A stretch of 5,649 bases of DNA from Verrucomicrobiota bacterium (GTDB taxonomy: Bacteria; Verrucomicrobiota; Verrucomicrobiia; Chthoniobacterales; UBA10450), in assembly GCA_003218785.1 (NCBI GenBank), contig QHOM01000093.1:1-5649 (forward strand), given 5' to 3'. Shown piece after piece: positions 5,196 to 5,649 of the stretch (positions are counted from its first letter, which is position 1; every line of letters begins with the position of its first letter). The notes under the pieces were generated by a model, which was not told where the DNA came from, searched no databases, and saw nothing but the letters and a program-made list of their open reading frames with translations. The translations under genes and the position numbers were made by a program.

Positions 5196-5241
5196 CCTTC
5201 TAAGCAGAGGGTTGCAGGTTCAAGTCCTGCCGGGGGCGCCA
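5196..5241 (+). repeat. attR-like copy of the tRNA-Arg 3' end
   Basis: The sequence from CCTTCTAAGC to the GGCGCCA end repeats tRNA bases 235-280 with two changes, both in the T loop (TTCAAGT instead of TTCGAAT). The 5' half of the tRNA is absent, since the bases left of 5196 do not match, so no functional tRNA is made here. If the element entered at the intact tRNA, this copy is the original chromosomal 3' end. Confidence 0.85.
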
Positions 5242-5461
5242 GCTGCGTTTCTCGCCTTCTGGAGACCGTATCACCGATACTGGTCCGTGGCACTTGTGGC
5301 CTGCCTCCTTGGTGCTCTGGTCCCAGTCGAGTGGACGATGTTTGGAATGAGCTCATTTCATCGTGACAAAGTGTTCAAACCGTTCAGAGTGTTCAGCGTC
5401 GCTGGGCTGAAGGACGCCTTCCCGCTTTCATCAGACCTCAGCCGAAATCGCCTCCAGGAAG
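5242..5461. other. Intergenic right flank
   Basis: No convincing gene is present. A plus-strand frame crosses the att repeat and continues with a hydrophobic patch, but it starts upstream of the tRNA fragment and translates it. GTATC-ACC-GATAC (5268-5280) is a perfect short inverted repeat sharing TATCACC with 341-347. Confidence 0.4.
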
Positions 5462-5649
5462 TCATGTCTCTGGTGGTGAGTTCTGCGCGTCACCTGCAAT
5501 GCGCGGTGGCTGCGCGGACGCAGCCTTCAATGCGGGGAGGGTATTGGTCAACACCTTGATGCGGTTTTCACCAACGGCGGTGTCTTTGTCACTCTCAAGC
5601 AGCCGGAGGGCAGCGTCGAGAACCTTTGCGTCTTGTTGTGTCAGCACTT
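5462..5649 (-). CDS. 3' part of a small protein of unknown family, cut by the window edge
   Basis: The minus strand from the window edge to a TGA at 5462-5464 reads about 61 residues, beginning LTQQDAKVLDAALRLLESD and later containing KVLTNTLPALKAA. The pattern suggests two amphipathic helices and then a Pro/Ala/Ser-rich disordered tail. There are no Cys residues, signal peptide or membrane segment. A GTG at 5645-5647 could be the start, but its ribosome site would lie outside the window, and the frame is open to the edge, so the gene may be longer. I do not recognise the family. It ends towards attR and probably belongs to the chromosome flanking the element. Confidence 0.5.
   Translation of the reverse strand, partial: VLTQQDAKVLDAALRLLESDKDTAVGENRIKVLTNTLPALKAASAQPPRIAGDAQNSPPET

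Larger units (their letters stand above)
235..5241. mobile_element. Integrated element bounded by tRNA-Arg att repeats, no integrase seen
   Basis: The two copies of the tRNA-Arg 3' end lie 4,961 bp apart and in the same orientation. They enclose a regulator, a split gene with an inserted oxidoreductase gene, and gene fragments, while ordinary-looking gene ends lie outside. This is how genomic islands and integrative elements sit in tRNA genes. No open reading frame between the repeats resembles a tyrosine or serine recombinase, an excisionase or a replication or transfer gene. The element could be a decayed remnant, a satellite mobilised by another element's integrase, or the leftover of nested insertions. 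The boundaries are well supported, but mobility is inference. Confidence 0.65.

Noticed and set aside
5132..5356. Minus-strand ORF of 74 residues
   Set aside because: It contains PAGLEPATLCLEG, the usual false translation of a tRNA 3' end, here the att copy.
5086..5559. Plus-strand ORF of 157 residues with a hydrophobic segment
   Set aside because: It translates through the att repeat (LLSRGLQVQVLPG), has no good ribosome site and runs antisense to the better minus-strand gene at the window edge.

Overview
The window is about 5.6 kb of GC-rich bacterial DNA. The encoded CCA end on the tRNA and the strong Shine-Dalgarno sites fit a proteobacterium or another high-GC lineage; nothing in it fixes the genus. 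The best reading is a chromosomal tRNA-Arg(UCU) locus that has received a small integrated element. The 3' part of the tRNA (235-280) is repeated at 5196-5241 with 44 of 46 bases identical, so the two copies look like attL and attR and bound about 5 kb of accessory DNA. No integrase, recombinase or transposase gene is visible between them.

Layout. Left flank (1-204): the 3' end of a metallophosphoesterase-like gene with an apparent frameshift. 205-280: intact tRNA-Arg(UCU). 281-659: no gene, but inverted and direct short repeats that may be integrase arm sites. 660-905 (-): a decayed piece of a secreted beta-sandwich domain. 929-2878 (-): the one large gene, a 649-residue regulator joining a STAND-type ATPase, a GNAT-like middle and a C-terminal OmpR-type winged helix. 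2929-4605 (-): a YdhR-like monooxygenase gene split into two halves (4605-4459 and 3126-2929) by about 1.33 kb that carries an intact short-chain dehydrogenase (3669-4415). The halves rejoin in frame at a shared TTA. 4606-5195: a 13-codon ORF with a strong ribosome site, two perfect operator-like palindromes, and partial copies of the tRNA anticodon arm next to attR. Right flank (5242-5649): the 3' end of a small unrecognised minus-strand gene.

Almost every inferred accessory gene lies on the minus strand. The 13-codon ORF, the YdhR stub and the SDR form a row that could be one transcript starting near the palindrome at 4862-4874. The truncated YdhR stub would then act as a translated leader for the SDR. 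The large ATPase regulator could be co-transcribed from further upstream, but its target is not visible. The region reads as a mosaic of one intact regulator, one intact but catalytically atypical oxidoreductase, and several gene fragments.
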